A DNA stretch of 7,673 nt, from contig JAPLWT010000005.1 in the NCBI GenBank assembly GCA_026396455.1, positions 1 to 7,673 on the forward strand, written 5' to 3'. The stretch's first letter is position 1; every line of letters starts with the position of its first letter. The position numbers and the translations under genes are program-made. The notes beneath the pieces were generated by a model. The model was not told where the DNA came from. It saw nothing but the letters and a program-made list of their open reading frames with translations, and made no database searches. Positions 6,458-7,673 of the stretch are shown here, one piece after another. Origin of the DNA: Microcaldota archaeon. GTDB lineage: Archaea > Micrarchaeota > Micrarchaeia > Burarchaeales > Fermentimicrarchaeaceae.

Positions 6458-6479
6458 AATTTACTACAGGGTTTTTCGC

Positions 6480-7595
6480 ATGAGAGAGATAGCAAACTTG
6501 GAGCTTTTCTGCATATGCAAGGAACTGCAGGTACTCGTAGGTGCCAGACTCACCAAAATATACGAAGTCGGGCATGACGAGTTCCGTTTGCGTTTCCACT
6601 CGTCCCAATGCGGCGATGTCGATGTCTTCTGCAAGCTGAGGGAGAGAATCAACATAACGCAGTACATAAAGGAAGCGCCTCAGAAACCATCCAATTTCGT
6701 GATGGCGCTGAGGAAATATGTTGAAGGGGCAAGTGTCAAGAGCATAATGCAGTATGGCCTCGACAGGGTGCTTATCCTTGAGCTTGCGAAAGCAGAAAGA
6801 TTCCTGCTCATATTTGAAATGTTTTCCCACGGCAACCTTATTCTCACAGACTGCAACTACGGGGTGCTGCACACGTACAGGAGCGAGGAGTGGAAGGACA
6901 GAGAGGTGAGAAGGGGGAGCAAATACGATTTCCCCCACTCTGATAGGATGGACCCATTCCAATTGAATGAAAAGAAACTAATGGGAATTCTCGGCCCAAT
7001 GAAACTTGTTCCATGCCTCTCATCCAAGATAAACCTCGGTCCAGCATACATTGAGGAGGCCTGCAGGAGGGCAAAGCTGGATCTGGAAAGAGCTGCAAAT
7101 TCCCTGACAGAACTAGAGGTTGGCGAGCTCTTTGCCGGCTTTATAGAAGTTATAGAGTATGTGAACAAGCCCGAACCAACAATATACCTGAAGGATGGCA
7201 AATACCTGGATTACTCCATACTGCCCCTCAAGAAATACGAGAGTTTGGAAACCATTCAGCTCAAATCCCTTTCAGCTCTGCTTGACGACTTCTACATGCA
7301 TTTCAGCGGCGAGGAGAAGAAGCCCGATGAAAAAAGACTGAAGATAGAGATAAAGATAAGGGAGCAGGAAAAAGCACTGAATGAGTTCAGGGAAAAAGCA
7401 AAGGAACGCAAGGCAATTGGGGATCTGATATACGCAAACTTCGATAAGGTGGAGGCAATACTGCGCTTCATAAAGGAAAGGAGAAAGATGCCTTCAGATA
7501 AAATAATGAGTGAGTTAAACGAGAAGATGCCCGAGGAGTCCAAGCTTGTTGAGAGCATAGATACAAAGAAAGGCGAGCTTGTGCTCCTTCTCTAA
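6480..7595 (+). CDS. NFACT-family ribosome quality-control protein (RqcH/NEMF-like) without the NFACT-R domain
   Basis: NFACT proteins bind the peptidyl-tRNA-blocked large ribosomal subunit after ribosome splitting and recruit tRNA to add C-terminal tails to stalled peptides (RqcH in bacteria, Rqc2/NEMF in eukaryotes). The 371 residues cover the NFACT-N domain, including the conserved D95-R96 pair (GLDRVLILEL) corresponding to the DR motif needed for tRNA recruitment in RqcH. A helix-hairpin-helix-like stretch follows (about 175-215), then the coiled-coil pair (about 285-340). The end, KLVESIDTKKGELVLLL, matches the segment that in archaeal homologues leads into NFACT-R (DUF814). A stop follows there; full-length archaeal relatives are, from memory, roughly 600-700 residues. 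Neither of the other forward frames after 7595 shows NFACT-R sequence, and a converging gene occupies that DNA. The protein is therefore either naturally short, with NFACT-R encoded elsewhere, or truncated. The start has a TATA box 28 bp upstream. Confidence 0.85.
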   Translation: MREIANLELFCICKELQVLVGARLTKIYEVGHDEFRLRFHSSQCGDVDVFCKLRERINITQYIKEAPQKPSNFVMALRKYVEGASVKSIMQYGLDRVLILELAKAERFLLIFEMFSHGNLILTDCNYGVLHTYRSEEWKDREVRRGSKYDFPHSDRMDPFQLNEKKLMGILGPMKLVPCLSSKINLGPAYIEEACRRAKLDLERAANSLTELEVGELFAGFIEVIEYVNKPEPTIYLKDGKYLDYSILPLKKYESLETIQLKSLSALLDDFYMHFSGEEKKPDEKRLKIEIKIREQEKALNEFREKAKERKAIGDLIYANFDKVEAILRFIKERRKMPSDKIMSELNEKMPEESKLVESIDTKKGELVLLL

Positions 7596-7673
7596 TCAGA
7601 GCAGTCCTTTTAGATCCGCAACTGAATTTAAGACAAGCTTGGGTTTCTCCTCCCCTTTCAATCCTTTCAAATC
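7596..7673 (-). CDS. C-terminal end of an unidentified protein (possibly HAD-superfamily hydrolase)
   Basis: This leftward reading frame is open from the right edge to a TGA whose last base abuts the NFACT stop codon on the other strand. It supplies the last 25 residues, including KPKLVLNSVADLKGLL. The pattern 'P-x-hydrophobic-V-hydrophobic-N/D-S-hydrophobic-x-(D/E)-L-x-x-L-L' resembles the C-terminal tail of HAD-family phosphatases (phosphoglycolate phosphatase type), where the last strand and helix are so arranged. That is a weak inference from a short tail, and other Rossmann-like enzymes end similarly. The codons look like those of the neighbouring genes, and a chance ORF placed this neatly against the NFACT stop is less likely. 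Confidence 0.5.
   Translation of the reverse strand, partial: DLKGLKGEEKPKLVLNSVADLKGLL

Noticed and set aside
6437..6479. A TPP riboswitch upstream of thiC
   Set aside because: The gap is only 43 bp, too short for the aptamer, and no THI-box-like sequence is seen.
6438..6962. A 174-codon minus-strand frame opposite the NFACT gene
   Set aside because: It is antisense to the NFACT-N domain, whose motifs are clear on the plus strand, and it has no recognisable motif of its own.
1..7673. A defence, mobile or CRISPR-type novel system
   Set aside because: All sizeable genes match housekeeping or metabolic families, no direct repeats, integrase or transposase are visible, and the gaps between genes are 60 bp or less.

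Overview
The window is a gene-dense stretch of an archaeal chromosome. The archaeal assignment rests on four things: a (geranyl)geranylglyceryl phosphate synthase, the enzyme that makes the archaeal sn-glycerol-1-phosphate ether lipid; a multi-OB-fold replication protein A with a C-terminal zinc site; an RqcH/NEMF-like protein of archaeal pattern; and TATA boxes centred about 26-29 bp upstream of start codons with no ribosome binding site between, which is the arrangement of archaeal leaderless transcripts. The lineage cannot be fixed from this sequence alone. The very tight packing and the shortened NFACT protein would fit a DPANN archaeon (Micrarchaeota/Diapherotrites type) or a compact euryarchaeon, but this is inference.

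Layout, left to right. Two genes run leftward: the N-terminus of a DEDD/RNase H-fold nuclease-like protein, cut by the window edge, preceded by a complete RPA gene. The RPA gene is divergent from a metallo-beta-lactamase-fold hydrolase, with 35 bp between their start codons and one TATA box for each direction in that gap. Next comes a rightward operon of three genes: an extended short-chain dehydrogenase, GGGP synthase, and an MgtC/SapB-DUF4010 membrane protein. The first two overlap by 38 bp and the last two share ATGA. This operon meets the leftward thiC gene tail to tail, with 2 bp between stop codons. thiC is divergent from an NFACT-family (RqcH/NEMF) gene, again with a tiny (43 bp) promoter region. 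The NFACT gene ends exactly where the stop codon of a converging leftward gene begins; only the last 25 codons of that gene are in the window.

Functionally this is mainly a housekeeping region: single-stranded DNA binding (RPA) with a nuclease-like neighbour, membrane lipid synthesis (GGGPS, perhaps with the SDR), thiamine pyrimidine synthesis (ThiC) and ribosome-associated quality control (NFACT). I see no mobile element, CRISPR array, tRNA or rRNA, and no gap longer than 60 bp without a gene. No clear novel defence or mobile system is present. The most notable points are the NFACT protein ending just before its NFACT-R domain, the repeated membrane motif in the DUF4010 half of the MgtC-like protein and its coupling to lipid synthesis, and the compact bidirectional promoters.
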